From contig JACTVC010000032.1 of assembly GCA_018417955.1 (NCBI GenBank), positions 62,001 to 126,000 on the forward strand: 64,000 bases of DNA, written 5' to 3'. This document shows, one piece after another, positions 10,188 through 22,056 of the stretch. Source of the stretch: Laccaria trichodermophora (Eukaryota > Basidiomycota > Agaricomycetes > Agaricales > Hydnangiaceae). Every line of letters begins with the position of its first letter. Position 1 is the first letter of the stretch. A program made the translations under genes and the position numbers. The notes below the pieces were generated by a model that was given only the letters and a program-made list of their open reading frames with translations, searched no databases and had not been told where the DNA came from.

Positions 10188-12189
10188 TCAAACAGCCAAC
10201 TCAACCTTCCTTCCACCCCTAATCGCATCCGCCGACTCCTTATCCGCCAACGCAGGTTCAACCCACCCCTTCAAAAACGCATCCACCTGCTCCGGCGCCC
10301 TTCCAATAAAGCTCGCAGGATCCAACAAACTATCCAACTCAGCCTTAATAGGATCAAAATACGCGTCCTTTCGAATCCGGTCGATGAGGTCGTTCTCGAG
10401 CCCTAGCTGCTTGACTTGGTGTGCTGCTTCGTGTGATAGGACCTAAGGGGGAGAAATCAGAATGAATGAAAAGAGGAGGCAAGACGCAAAAACAAACCCG
10501 AATCTTCTCATGTGCCTCCTGCCTGTCCCCGCCTTTTTTCACAATAGCCATAATGACATTCTCAGTCGCCATAAAAGGCAATTCTTGCGCGATCCGGCGC
10601 GCGATAACTTTAGGATACACCACCAGACCTTCTGAGATGTTTTGAAGTGTCGACAGGACAATGTCCGCCGTTAAAAACGCCTCTGGGAGAGTAATGCGGC
10701 GGTTCGCGCTGGATAACCAATTTCAACCGATCCATTCTTGTTCTTGATGTGAATAGGACTGACCTATCATCCAAAGTTCGTTCAAACCACTGCACGCTAG
10801 AAGTCATGAGCGCATTTTGATGTAATACCATAAGATGCCGAGAGAGACTGCAGACACGCTCTGAGCGCATCGGGTTCCGCTTGTACGCCATCGCCGAGGA
10901 GCCAATCTGGGTGCTCTCGAAGGGTTCCTCGATTTCCTGGAACGCAGATCAACCAAAGCACCATTCAAAAACCACATATATACCTTCATATTCGCCAGGA
11001 GCCTGATATCAGTAGCGATCTTGTGGGCCGTCGCACCGAGAGAAGCAAGGGGCGCCAACACGTCTGCGTCGATTTTGCGGGAGTACGTTTGAGAGGTGAC
11101 GGGGTAGGCGTACTCGAACCCAGAGAGTTTGGTCACTAGGCTATCCAGCTCCTCGACCTTAAAAGTAATGGTAAATTGTAAGTGTCAGGTAATGAAGAAA
11201 ACAACACACCTTATCATGGTCTCCATCGAAAAGCGCTAAGAAACTAGCTTGCGTCCCAGTGGTACCCTTAACGCCACGAAACCCAAGATCGTCCCGCACG
11301 CGCTTGAGGTTCCTCAAATCCCATAACAATTCCTAACAAAAGACGTTACCACCACACCAAACAAATTGCGAAGAAAACGGTTACCTGGATCCAAAGCGTA
11401 GCGCGTTTCCCCACCGTCGTCAGCTGCGCCGGTTGGAAGTGTGTGAACCCCAACGTCGGGAGGTCACGATACTGCGCCGCAAACGCCGCAAGGCGCGAAA
11501 TCAGCGCGCTCAGGGAACGAATAAGGAAAGTGAGGCCTTCTCGGAGGAATATGAGGTCTGCGTTGCTGGTTTGGTTTTGTGTGTTTGATGAAGTTGTGTG
11601 GTACAGGGGTGTGTAATGACGTACTCGGTGACATAGCAAGAGGTTGCTCCAAGACTGTGTGGTGTCAATCAATATTGAAGAGGAATAGGGAGAATAATTG
11701 ACGTACTGGATGATCCCAGCCGCAGCGGGGGCGACCGTGCCAAAGGTGTGTACGTGCGCCATAACGTCGTGCCGGCGTTTCTTCTCTTCCGCGGCTGCGA
11801 TCTCAAATTGTTCCGGGGTTAGGTGCTATGCATACACGGAATACATGATAAGTTCTTGGTAGGGGCTATGAAGGGAAAGCCAACGCACGAGGTTATCCTC
11901 CATCTGCTTTAAAGCTTCATCCGATATAGGCAGGCCAAGCTGTTTCTCGGCTTTCGCGAGGTTGAGCCATAGCTTCCTCCAGGTATAAAACCTTTTCTAC
12001 ATGAAATAATCAGAAAACGTTTCTTCTGGATTGTAATCGACGCACTGCAGGAGAGAACAAATACGACATCTCTTTACTTGCATAGCGGCTATTTAGAACC
12101 AGGATCTTCTATCAGAAAATCGTTGGACAGGAAGAAGGGATAGTGACAAACCTGGAAAGAGGCGTTTGATATGTTTCAAAGGCCTCCAT
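10188..12189 (-). CDS. ADE13: Adenylosuccinate lyase
   Basis: This enzyme splits SAICAR to AICAR and adenylosuccinate to AMP, each time releasing fumarate, in cytosolic purine synthesis. The model starts [12 protein letters not shown] at 12189 and continues [14 protein letters not shown], which is conserved. It then shows VMAHVHTFG and the active-site histidine region, [36 protein letters not shown], the signature loop [15 protein letters not shown], and [25 protein letters not shown]. It ends RKVELAV before the TGA at 10188. Length and motif order fit the eukaryotic family. The gene is split by about eight short introns. Confidence 0.96.
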
Positions 12190-12670
12190 TGTGGCGATGG
12201 TGGAGGAGAAAGATTTTTAGGCAGTGGATTCCCAAAACGAGCAATCTGTCGCGCGGGTGACCGCCCGGCGTCACCCGTCCGGCCCGGGGATGTCAAACCG
12301 TGACTGTAACTTCAACCACAGAGATGAAAAGACGACATTCAAGCTCAAGCCTCAAGGCCTCAAGGCTTGCGACCCTCCAGGATACGATACGACATCCCCA
12401 CACTCAATTTGACGAAGTTTTGAAATTTTCAAGTGCTTGTGGACATATATAATGACCAGGTCGTTCACTTGGATCTTCTCTACCCCAAGCTCACCTCTCC
12501 CTCATTCGATGGCTGTTTACGAGTCTACCTAGCGCCGGGACCCTCTGCTGCCGCCGGCACTACGACAAAACCAACTTCCTCGCTATCAAGATTATCTCGA
12601 GATCATCAGTGACTCCATACATATATATCAGCCTTTGCGTCAGCGCTTCGTCCGATATCTTGATAACCCC
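12190..12670. promoter_or_regulatory. Shared upstream region of ADE13 and the BTB gene
   Basis: The 481 bp between two divergent start codons must contain both promoters. It includes a CT-rich stretch before the BTB gene. No canonical TATA box was identified with confidence. Confidence 0.5.
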
Positions 12671-13775
12671 ATGGCCACTATAAACCTTTTGATGTTCTCG
12701 GATACAACGACGAATCTTGCCTCTCAGCCATTTGACACAAATGTCACAGCGGAGCAGCCATGGGTCAACACCAAGTGTGAGTTTTCACTTCTCCCTAAAG
12801 TCCTTGTTTTGGAACTTCTCATTGATATTAATTTGCAAGGAAGTTGCTCTCTGTGATTCCGATATCGAAGTTCGTTCAGTAGATGGTTTCATATTCCAAC
12901 TACATCGCGTCGTCTTAGGAGTGACGACTGGCGTTTTTCCTGGTTCCGAGATCGATACGGATGGAGAAATGGTACAACTCACGGAGCCTGCAAAGGTCCT
13001 TGGGATCCTTTTCGCCTTCCTCTATCCCAAAGCACACCCAGATCTACATGGAGAGTCCTTCGAGGCGGTTGCTGCAGTAGCCGAAGCAGCTGGAAAGTAT
13101 GAGGTTTTTTCGGCTGCGTCGACCTGCAACGAGCGACTCTTGTATGTCGTTATGGGCGTCTCTTCACGTCACGGTGTGATCGATGACATTATTGCATGTT
13201 AATAGAAATTTCCTACCTCAACATGCGCCGGAAATTCTTGTGCACGCAGTCAAGCACGATTACCCCCGACTGATTAGTGCAACCCTCCCTCATTTCGCTC
13301 GGGCACCTTTGATCCCAGTTATGGAAAAGTTACCTCCGTCATATATGGTTCCATGGGTACGTTTTTTTCCTTGAAGAAGAAAAGTTCGTAATTCATGTCT
13401 GACCAGGCTCGTTACCATGAGGCCTGGACCTTGCTTTTCAAAGAATTGGTCAGGAACCATTCCGATCGGTCAAGTAGCTCTAGCTGCCACTCCAGCGGCG
13501 GCATGTGCACAACCTGTGCCGCTTCTCTCGACCTACTCGTTACACACCTAGAGGAGATCGACTCATTACAAACTCTCCAAGATACTCTTCGGTCTCCCAA
13601 GACTAAGTATCTGAAATCTGTTCTCACGTGTTGCCAACACAACGGAAACTATGGCAACCAGCCTAGGGGATATGAAAAGTCTTTCTGCCCATTCGTAGAG
13701 GACGTGACTGAATTATGCCAGGATAAAATCCAGAAAATTCCTTCTTTCGCTACGCTCTTAGGCCTCAAACTGTAG
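12671..13775 (+). CDS. BTB/POZ domain protein
   Basis: The joined exons give a BTB-type fold: DSDIEVRSVDGFIFQLHRVVLG (the core entry strand and helix), TEPAKVLGILFAFLYP, and a helical part around FEAVAAVAEAAGKYEV, followed by PEILVHAVKHDYPRLI. A C-terminal region contains several Cys and His residues (CHSSGGMCTTCAA, LTCCQHNG) and ends LGLKL. Introns lie after the AACACCAA exon, after CGACTCTT and after CCATGG. Stand-alone BTB proteins of this layout are expanded in Agaricomycetes, often as Cullin-3 adaptors, but the substrate here is unknown. The DNA directly after its stop codon is duplicated about 2.1 kb away. Confidence 0.82.
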
Positions 13776-14340
13776 GATTTACCTCGAGACGATGATAACC
13801 CAGAACCAACTTTCCCAGTCACTAGCTCGCAATGCACTGACCGGGCGGATTCATCTGCACATTTCGATTTTTTTCTCATTCCTGCTCTTCCCTTGTAATG
13901 GCCGTAGTGGATACAAACAAGGCTTGATGAATGATATTCCTTTGCATGTTTCATATAACATTACTGTAAATGCGGTAGGCGCCAAAAGTTTCCTTGAAAG
14001 GGCCGACCATGCTATCTCATTACAAAGTGGAAGCACGTAAATTACTTGAGTCAATTGTACAATCAATGCATTTCATGCCAAAATTAGAGAGATAGGTTTG
14101 AAGAATTGTGTTCTGGAGACATGACTTCGCGCTTTGCAATTCATTGTGTCCGACATCCTAGTTACCTATGAACTGCCTCACAAAGGTACACAAGCGGGTT
14201 TGGAACTGTCATTTCTGCTAATACGGTTGCCGTCCTTGTCTAGACCTACGAGAAATGCTCAATAAAATTCTAAATAAATCACAAAGTTGACGCACCGAGG
14301 GTGGCTGCCATACATAGAAGCACTCTTACTTGAATCAGCG
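13771..14340. repeat. Segmental copy of 15878-16390
   Basis: From the stop codon of the BTB gene onward, this DNA matches 15878-16390 in the same orientation: GATGATAACCCA, CAATGCATTTCATGCCAAAAT, TTGTGTTCTGGAGACATGACTT, ACGGTTGCCGTCCTTGTCTAGACC and GACGCACCGAGGGTG. The copy holds about 115 extra bp near 13869-13983 and lacks some bases elsewhere. The match stops around 14340. Confidence 0.88.
14195..14340 (-). pseudogene. 3' fragment of the phosphotransferase-like gene
   Basis: The minus strand carries the last two exons of the gene at 16210-17178: SLIQVRVLLC, then a shortened junction (AATLG instead of ANRTLG with two codons lost), then LDKDGNRI and a diverged end. Upstream exons are absent, so this is a non-functional remnant carried by the segmental copy. 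Confidence 0.75.
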
Positions 14341-14814
14341 AGAAGACTTGGAGATGTCTTTGTGCACGTGATCACCATTTTCTAACTTCAAGCCACCTCA
14401 TGCCCGTTCTCTCCAAGTTCTCTCAAGGGTTTCCCTCTCAATTTGGGCCGCCCAGATAGTTCTGATGCATTGAAACAGAATTTCCATCAACACCCCCGTT
14501 TGGAGGGTTTTCAGACTGACGAAGGGCGAGAATTGACTGGAGCTACTCTGCCTGGCGCAGTCTCTGCTTCAGAAGTGATACGGGATGTCGCGCAAAGTTG
14601 GCGAGAGTGACATTAATAACCTGGTCATGAGCCTAAAGCGGCATCGCTCGATAGAAAAGGTCACTCGATCTGGAGGCTGACGACAAGATAGGGGACTCGA
14701 ATAGGCTTTATAACTGTCAACGTAGGACGTCTCATAAGTGACAACCAACCGAGCTATCTTCCACCTTACCCAAGTCGCCCTCGCAATAAATGTCCTCTCC
14801 CGTATCTCCCTCGA
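14341..14814. other. Intergenic stretch, no gene seen
   Basis: About 470 bp with no convincing open frame. The end near 14700-14814 is CT-rich and should contain the promoter of the next plus-strand gene. Confidence 0.5.
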
Positions 14815-15465
14815 ATGCAGTCCGAGCTTATCCTGCAGGCTTTCCAGCAGGCATCATCAATATCCAAGACTGGCTTGAATATACATACATCTGAAGGTAA
14901 GTTATCCGCCTAGTGTCCTCCAGCTGTGCTAAGCACAAAGACCACTCATAGATCAACCACAACATGCGATCGTTGGAGCGGCGGGCGATTCTCTCAAGAC
15001 CAACCTCGAAATCTTCGGAAACAATCTGTTCAACAGCGTTATAGCTTTGGAAGGCGACATGGACAATTTCGCCGCCACCATCTACGAGGGGCATCAAGAA
15101 CTCATGCAGAAGATCCACGAACTTCCGTGTATTCTTGTCAATTTCCAAACGAGCGACCAGGGAACTCTCCTTAATCCTACTACTATCAAGAAACATGGCT
15201 ACCCCCTCCCACTCACCGAACCCAACCCGCGAAACCGTGAAGAACTTACCGGTGAGCTCTCAGGGCGTTGCCCAAATTCCCCTTTCTAACTGCGTTCCGG
15301 CCCGCGCATGCAGTATCTCAGTGTATTGCTTCAGCTGAGAGTTTGGGGCTCCCCTCTTTGTCACAGGATACTCCTGTTCGTGAGCGACGAGGACAGATTG
15401 CTGGACGACGAGTAAGTGTTAGATGTTGCCTATTTGTTTTTCCCTGGTTAACCCTTGCTCATTGA
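14815..15465 (+). CDS. Uncharacterised protein
   Basis: Exon 1 starts MQSELILQAFQQA and ends HTSE at a GTAAGT donor. Exon 2 reads DQPQHAIVGAAGDSLKTNLE, continues through FGNNLFNSVIALEGDMDNFAATIYEGHQ in short helical stretches, and ends NPRNREELT. A final exon reads SQCIASAESLGLPSLSQDTP and stops at 15463-15465. This ATG was chosen because the upstream ATG at 14791 hits a stop before the donor. The helical, amphipathic sequence suggests a small coiled-coil-like protein. I do not recognise the family. The last exon border is uncertain. Confidence 0.5.
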
Positions 15466-15479
15466 AATTATTATGACGT

Positions 15480-15877
15480 AGTTAAGCCAATGGCCTACGT
15501 TTGAATTCCCTAATGTTGCCGTTCTTTTTGAGCAATTATTATGTTCAAAACATGTTTTGTTACTCTGTGCTCCAATCTGAACTCAACATTTTGAAGGCGA
15601 ATCCTTGCTGCCAACTTGTAACATTGCTTTTATTATCTGTAGTTGCGTATAACTACTGACTACAATATTTACAGAACGACAAAAGTAAAAGGACAACAAC
15701 TAAAACTTTACAGCCGCGCAGGCTTCAGACGGTGGCACGCTGCCCCCATCCCCCGCAGACAGGCTGGGAGGCGTAGGCCTTTTTCCGCTCTGCACAGGCA
15801 TAGGCGTGGGACGGACCACATGCGGGGGGACGCCCCTGAAGGCCCCTGATACGCAGGACTGCATCGGCTCCCTCGAC
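15480..15877. repeat. Segmental copy of the 19.2-19.8 kb region with a gene fragment
   Basis: This stretch matches 19230-19815 in the same orientation: AACATGTTTTGTTACTCTGT, CTCCAATCTGAAC, CAGAACGACAAAAGTAAAAG, AACAACTAAAACTTTACAGC and then the Ser/Pro-rich coding block around CAGACGGTGGCACGCTGCC. An internal piece corresponding to about 19502-19660 is missing, so on the minus strand it encodes only a middle fragment (PTPPSLSAGDGGS) of the gene at 19575-20542. It abuts the other segmental copy at 15878. Confidence 0.88.
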
Positions 15878-16209
15878 TGCTCTAGGATTCACCTTGAGGC
15901 GATGATAACCCAAAACCAACTTTCCCATTCACTGACTCGCAATGCGCCGACGGGGCAGATTCATCTGCACGTTTCGCCCGACCGCCCTATGTTATTCATT
16001 ACAAAATGGAAGCGCTGTAAAATCATTTGTATATAATCGATGCATTTCATGCCAAAATTTAGAGAGAGAGATTTAAAAAATTGTGTTCTGGAGACATGAC
16101 TTTGCGCTTTGCAATTCATCGTGACCTACATCCTAGTCACCTATTGACTGCCACGCTAAGGCACGCTTGAAGCGAGTAGTATATTAGTATAGACATGCAA
16201 TATATCTAT

Positions 16210-17178
16210 CTACACACGGCCTACCATGGAACCGTCATTCTTGATAATACGGTTGCCATCCTTGTCTAGACCTACGAGGGATGCTCAATGGCACTCTAGA
16301 TAAATCACAAAACTGACGCACCGAGGGTGCGGTTGGCTCCCGTACATAGAAGCACCCTTACCTGGATCAGCGAAGCCAGATTGGACGATGCCCTTACAGA
16401 GTCAAGGTGGTCGCCAAACACGCGCGCACCAACTTTGGAAGCAAATGTTTTAGTGCAAAGAAGCGTATAGTTGGCAAGAGATTCCGGCAGCCAGCCTATC
16501 TCGCAAAAATCGAATATAACCACTCGCCCTGTTTCATCGATGCCGAAATTGCTGGGATCCATGTCAGACTGAGTGAGCACCAAGCGCTCGCCGGAGATGC
16601 TTATATTGGCTAAATCTTTCTGTCTTCGCTGCTGCAGCGAAACAGCCTGCAAAGAATGTAAGACGTCAGTTGAGCAAGGATCGAGCAAGACGGGCTCAGA
16701 CCACATTCAAATACTTCTCCAATGCAACGACGCTCGTAAACGGCAATGGCGCACGATAATCCTTGAAGACTTCGTGCCACGCGTGGCCCGAACCTAGAGG
16801 ACCGAGCGTCACACCACCAGGGCATTCCTGGCTACGCATCCAAAGAACTGCATCGGCCACCTTCTGGACCAAGACGTCTTCCTCAACGTGAACTATTTGT
16901 AACGGCTCTATAATGGCAAATGTGAGGTATCCATGGTTGAAGATGTGATGAATTAAGGGCACCCGTGGTGCAGTCGGGTCCTTTTCGGTGACCTTGGCAA
17001 AGTGGTCGTGCGTTTGGACTTCGGAGGAGAAGAACCAGGAGTCACCAAATTTTATAATGTAGTTGGCGAAGTGAATGAGGCGCCTGTAGTCATGCAATTT
17101 GTGATTGTCCTTCTCATGGTTGGCGCAGGCGGCTATAATGGATGGCTCAAGCGCGACAAAGGGATTGTTCAAAGACAT
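16210..17178 (-). CDS. Phosphotransferase-like protein with an altered catalytic loop
   Basis: The protein starts MSLNNPFVALEPS and reads about 290 residues over three exons. A hinge-like stretch (YLTFAIIEPLQIV) and a C-lobe part with VLTQSDMDPSNFGIDETGRVVIFDF resemble the catalytic and metal-binding loops of aminoglycoside-phosphotransferase/kinase-fold enzymes (usually HxDxxxxN and D-F/W). The first His of the loop is Gln here, while Asp and Asn are kept. The last intron follows ANRTLG, and the end is LDKDGNRIIKNDGSMVGRV. Such proteins are common in Agaricomycetes with unknown substrates. Activity is uncertain. Its 3' end is duplicated near 14.2 kb. Confidence 0.75.
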
Positions 17179-18208
17179 GCTTCGAATAAAAGCTAAATAG
17201 ACAGCGGGTAAGGAAAGACAAGATAAGTGAGAGAAATGAGGGTGCGCACATGGTGGGCGGGGGTCTAGACGGGGCAAAAAAATAGAAATAAGGATCAGTG
17301 TTGAACCTTCATAGAAGGTAAGGTACGACGTACGAAGGCAGGGCAACTTTTTTTTCGCAGTGGGTGGGAGAGTGGAATCTGCGAACGAACTCGAATTATT
17401 TTCTAGTAGACCGGCTTGATGGAAATAAAGGTGAGCACGAGTAAGCGTCAAACTTGTTTCGCAGACGCTCTGAGGACGACACAGTGTCAAAGAGCGGGGG
17501 AGCGGACAAGTACGTATTAGTGATGGTCGTGCTTTGTCGTGCTTAAGAGGAAGCCAAGCTGCGACTCAGAGTTATGGCCGTTGAGGGCAACAAAAGAGAA
17601 AATGGATGGGAGCTGCCGTGTCCGAAATCAACTTTGAAAGCAAACTGAAATCAAGTCGAAAGCAAGAACTCTAATCGTCCTCGATTCTAAGCCCTAGGCT
17701 AGGGTTATGTATATCTCTCTCCTCCTGTCGCTTATACAACCCTTCGCGTCACGCATCTGATTTGTCCAGATTATTCTTTGGGGTTCCGTTTGGTTTCACT
17801 GGGAGCGCTGATCCCATATCTATCCTGGTAACACCCCAGCAGACGAGAAAGGAAAGGAAGGAGTCGAAGGCTCGTGCGAGAAGCACCATGTCCTTGTCGG
17901 CAACGGTAGCTCGTCCAACTTTTGGAAGTCCAGCCCCCCGATAGAGATACCACGCCGCACGAGAACACACGCACCACCTTCTACGTCCTTCCAACTTGAG
18001 TCTCGAGGAAGACGAGAGCACGCGCACCACCTTCTATCGTGCAGCACGTCCATGGCTCATTCGAGCAGACTCGCTCATCAATCAGTCAACATCGCGTATA
18101 AAGGCTACCGTCAGAAGGGCGACAAAGCTCCATCATCTTGACCGAGTCTGAGCCTCTTACCTTACACGCTTTTCTGTCTTCCTAAATCCTCTTCAAATTC
18201 AAGCGCAA
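17179..18208. other. Intergenic region between divergent genes
   Basis: About 1 kb that should contain two promoters. A short imperfect repeat (CACGCACCACCTTCTACGT and a relative) occurs near 17964 and 18018. Open frames on both strands at 17749-18053 overlap each other and look like chance. Confidence 0.5.
18097..18102 (+). promoter_or_regulatory. TATA box of the 18.2 kb gene
   Basis: A TATAAA element lies 107 bp before the ATG at 18209 and is followed by a CT-rich leader, a usual arrangement for an active basidiomycete promoter. Confidence 0.6.
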
Positions 18209-19203
18209 ATGGCCAATGCAGTAAGCACCGATCATCTTCCTTTCCGGCTCAGAACGCTTACTGACGTGCTTTCTTATCTCCCGGTAGACTGTCCCTTTCG
18301 ATTTCAATGACATCGCCGATTGGGACCACTACGCACAGGATGGCCCCGCTAACAAAGCACCCACATACCTCAGGGACCTCCTCGTCATCTCTTTGCGGGC
18401 AGAGTGGCTGGACCTCTCCTTCCCCGAGGCTATGACCTACTCCAAAAACCATATGGTTTTTGCAGCAAAGTTGAAGGAACCTACCATGATTGGTAATAAG
18501 CTCTATTACGCCGCCCGACTTTCCATGGAAATCAACTACGACGCTGGCCCCCAGTTTAAGGTTGAAGGTGTGAGCGACGTACGTAGCCCTCAAGTTACGT
18601 CTAACATCTATTGACCCGAATTCACGTGTTTAGGCCCTTGTCTGCGGCGAAGACTATGCTCCAGGCATCTACACCCTGTCGATGCGAAATTACCCTGGAG
18701 CAACCAGAAACGCTCCTCACTACATAACTTACAATCTCAGGGAGGGGACAACCATCGGGAAGCTCATTGACGAAATCCTCACCAGGAAGATGGATCGGTT
18801 TTTGTTTTTCGTCTATACGGACGAAAGGAACCGCTTTAAGGGATGTGGTCATCATATGTACGTTCCCATTTTCCTTTCACCCTGCCTTTTTAATCCTAAC
18901 CTCACCACTTTTTCTTCCCTTTTCCCATCCTCGCCCTCTCCCCCCTACAGCCTTCGCGTCTTCACAGTCTATGTCGATGAAGGCATAATTATCAGTGAAA
19001 ATTCAGAGGAGGGGGGCAGCAAGTCATTTGCTGATGAGCTAGTCTACACGTATGTCAAGGAAAATGGAGAAACACAAAAGGCCTATGCACGTGTCGGGCG
19101 CGGAAGGTTTCTCGAATGGGACGACAAGGAGCATGACCTGTTCGAAGACCAAATGTGGAGTGCTGCGCCACCCCTCCACCAAGAGAAGTTGGCGACCGCT
19201 TAG
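18209..19203 (+). CDS. Uncharacterised protein, possibly DUF7770-like
   Basis: Exon 1 is only MANA (18209-18220), then an intron to 18287. Later exons read TVPFDFNDIADWDHYAQ, LRDLLVISLRAEWLDLS, EINYDAGPQFKVEGVSD, GEDYAPGIYTLSMRNYPG, MDRFLFFVYTDERNRFKGCG, RVFTVYVDEGII and a charged C-terminus ending EKLATA. The protein is about 270 residues with no signal peptide or membrane segment. The pattern of a beta-rich core with an aromatic-Gly-Cys motif late in the chain recalls DUF7770, but I cannot confirm it. Its 3' flank is copied at 15480-15877. Confidence 0.65.
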
Positions 19204-19574
19204 CCCTTGCTGATTGTTAAGTTGTAATTAAGCTGACCCCTTACGTTTGATTTCCCTTCTGTTGCCGCTCTCAGTTCTCTTTTTGAGCAGTTATTTAGAA
19301 CATGTTTTGTTACTCTGTACTCCAATCTGAACTTGACTCGCGATTTCTAAAGTGAATCCAACTTTGAATAAAAGTACACTGCTTTTGTTGTTGCGAATTC
19401 AAAACGCTAAGGCAAAAACCCATGCTTATAACTACTAACTACAATTTTACAGAACGACAAAAGTAAAAGGTACAACAACTAAAACTTTACAGCTGCACAG
19501 GCTTACAACTCCAGGGTGTACACGATACAACACATAAAAAATAAGCGTCCCACATACCTCTAACCCTCAACGGA

Positions 19575-20542
19575 TTAAGAAAACGAACCATGAATCAACG
19601 CATCCCAAGCGCTTTTTGACCCCAACGTCTCGAGGAACTTGGCTCTGGGGGTGGCAGCTCCAGACGGTGGCACGCTGCCCCCATCCCCCGCAGACAGGCT
19701 GGGAGGCGTAGGCCTCCTTCCGCTCTGCACAGGCATCGGCGTGGGACGGACCACATGCGGGGGTGGTGGTACGCCCCTGACACGCGGGATTGCATCGGCC
19801 CCTTCGACTGACAGGGCGCTAGGCGGCAGCGGAGATAACCCGTCAGGCTCAGGTAAAGAGCTATCTGCTGTAGCGGCTGGCGGGATTGGCAGCGGCGACG
19901 GATGTGGGGAGTTGGACGCAGAGGTTTCGCGTGGTGAGTTTGAATGTGAGCTTTGCTGGATAAAGAATGAATTGGGTTCCCGTGGATGGGGCGAATAGGA
20001 GTGGTTGAGCTTACCGAACGACCTAACCGCGACGGGGTGTGTGGATGGGGCTGGTACAGCCCATGCATGGGATGCAAATAGTCGATCGGACTGCCTCCAT
20101 AAGTGGAGGGCGGGATGGGAGGAGTAGCTGGAAGCGGAAATGGATAGGCGGGGCTGGCGGTCCCTGAGGACGAGCGGGAGCCTTGGGCGAGGGGCGAGCG
20201 TTTCTTGCCAATGAGCCAACGTAGCCATTCAGCGGCAAATTCGCAAGGATGTCAAGTGAATAACGCAATGACTCACGGGTGCTAATATGCTACCCAGGGC
20301 GACCCTCAAGGCCTCCTTGTGCTGCAGATTTTTGCGAGCTTCGTGGTCAAACTTGTCATAGTGCGGAGATTCAGTTGGCCGGTTCTGAACCTGAGTCGGC
20401 TGAAATTATGTTAGGTTGGTTTTTGTGGCAATATGATTGGGTGGTTGTGCAGGGTTCATCTGCATTCTGGAGAGCCGCAAATTGGCTCCGAATCCCTGCA
20501 GTGCGAGTCGAGGAGTTGATACGAAACAAGACTGCTCACCAT
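19575..20542 (-). CDS. Ser/Pro-rich protein of unknown function
   Basis: The model starts with a lone ATG exon at 20540-20542 and a GTGAGC donor. Then comes PTQVQNRPTESPHYDKFDHE, with a charged helix ARKNLQHKEALRVALGSILAP, a long low-complexity Ser/Pro/His/Gly region (SSSGTASPAYPFPLPATPP, GGSPIDYLHPMHG, PTPPSLSAGDGGS), and the compact end TPRAKFLETLGSKSAWDALI ending GSFS. The conserved ends and disordered middle suggest a scaffold or regulatory protein. I recall similar unnamed proteins in Agaricomycetes. The single-codon first exon is an inference. A fragment of its coding region is duplicated near 15.7 kb. Confidence 0.65.
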
Positions 20543-21098
20543 GACGGATGGTTAAATGAGATCCTTGGTTGTTTGCGGCGATGTCAATGACCAGTCAAGA
20601 GGCCTGATGAATGGCAGATGGTAAAAGTGGGGGATTGATATGATTGCGCAAATTATACAGCTTGAGGCGCGCGCAGGTCAGGCGGTTCCAGCACAGCCAC
20701 ATGACGAATTACCCCGCAATCGTAGGAGTCTTGGCATTTTGAGTCTAAATTCGCAGCCAAAATCCTAATATCTGTGTTATTCTTATTTTACGACAGATAA
20801 GATCCCCATAAATAGGTTTTAGTGAACACGTTCGTCCAGTAAATCCTTCAGAAATCAAACGTGGGGTGAACATCCAGGCGCTCAAGTCTTCAAGCATGGA
20901 TTGAGACTCTGGCGCTTTCGCGAGCGTTGATGGATAAAATAAATACGCATCTGTATTCAATGCATTCAAGTGTCTTCACGTTTCATCGTGAGGATGCGAC
21001 TTTTCAGAGCCGACTGTCCAAAGTAAGCATCCGCATACAGTGTGGTCAACGGAACGCGGCTCACCAAAAACGGCGCGCCTTCCGTTGGGTCCGTTGAG
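20543..21098. other. Intergenic stretch, no gene seen
   Basis: About 550 bp upstream of the Ser/Pro-rich gene and downstream of HEM4. No convincing open frame or repeat was found. Confidence 0.5.
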
Positions 21099-22056
21099 CT
21101 AGAGTCCATGAGCCCGATCAAAGGCAACGATAGAAGAGACAAGTTCTTCTGGGGTTGGTTTACTAGCTACTGCGTCCACTTGCAACTGCAACACTTCACG
21201 CAGAAAAGAAGCGGTAGTAGGTCCGATTGAAGCTATTTTCGTTTTCTTGCCGTTTTTCTCGGACAATGAGAAGTCGAAGTGGCGTCGAAGGATGGGCGTG
21301 ACAAACTCGGCTGCGGATGGCGCAAAGTAAACGATCCACCATACAGAATGATCTGATCAGATGGTCAGCATGAGACAAAGAGAGAGGAAACACAGTCACC
21401 TTTCCGAAATGATTCCAAAGCAACGAGCAATTCCTGCTCAAAGGTAGATGAGCCCTGAGTTTCGTATACACGAAGAGGGTGAAGTTCAATTCCACCGCCT
21501 GATAGAATGTTTGGCAAGGTATCACGATTCTTGTCTCCAGTGAGATATAGCAATTGCCCAGACCACGACGGCGGGTCGTTCAAAATAAAGTGAGCAAGCT
21601 GCTCAGCTGTGCCAGACGTCTGCCCTCGAATGTTCAGCCGACAGAACCCAATGCCAGCATACAACTTCTCCAATTCCTTCAGCGCCGAGGCCGTGGCTTG
21701 TCCCACGACATAAAACGGCACCGTTGGCCAGCGTGCTGGATATGATATGATGCCTCAACTGACCGCCGAGATGCAGCGTGTTAATCGCACCGACCTACCC
21801 CCTCTCTATCTTCAGGCGGAGATTCAGCCAAATCAGCCAAAGCGAGTTTCCATGCCTCGCAGACCCGTCTACTGGTGATTATGACACCGCGGAACGCCTT
21901 TGGGTCCCTGATAATGTCCTTGAGAGGGTTGAGGTCGGTGTGGACGGTTTCGAGAACGGGAACACAGATCGTGCGGTACCCGGACGAAATTAGAGTGGTT
22001 TGGTAGCGATCTGGGACCCCTTGCGAAGGTTCTCTAAGGAGAAGGAGGTTGGACAT
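21099..22056 (-). CDS. HEM4: Uroporphyrinogen-III synthase
   Basis: HEM4 cyclises hydroxymethylbilane with inversion of ring D to give uroporphyrinogen III, the branch point for heme and siroheme, in the cytosol. The model starts MSNLLLLREPSQ at 22056. Family features are VPVLETVH, FRGVIITSRRVCEAW, the second lobe YVVGQATASAL, TAEQLAHFIL, LLYLTGDKNRDTLPNIL, LHPLRVYETQ, IVYFAPSAAEFVTPILR, KIASIGPTTASFL and a C-terminus SKPTPEELVSSIVAFDRAHG. Two lobes joined by short linkers and about 270 residues fit the family. It shares a 108-bp promoter gap with the citrate carrier gene. Confidence 0.92.

Noticed and set aside
19639..19998. 119-residue plus-strand frame rich in Gly
   Set aside because: It is the antisense shadow of the Ser/Pro-rich minus-strand exon, which has conserved ends and splice sites.
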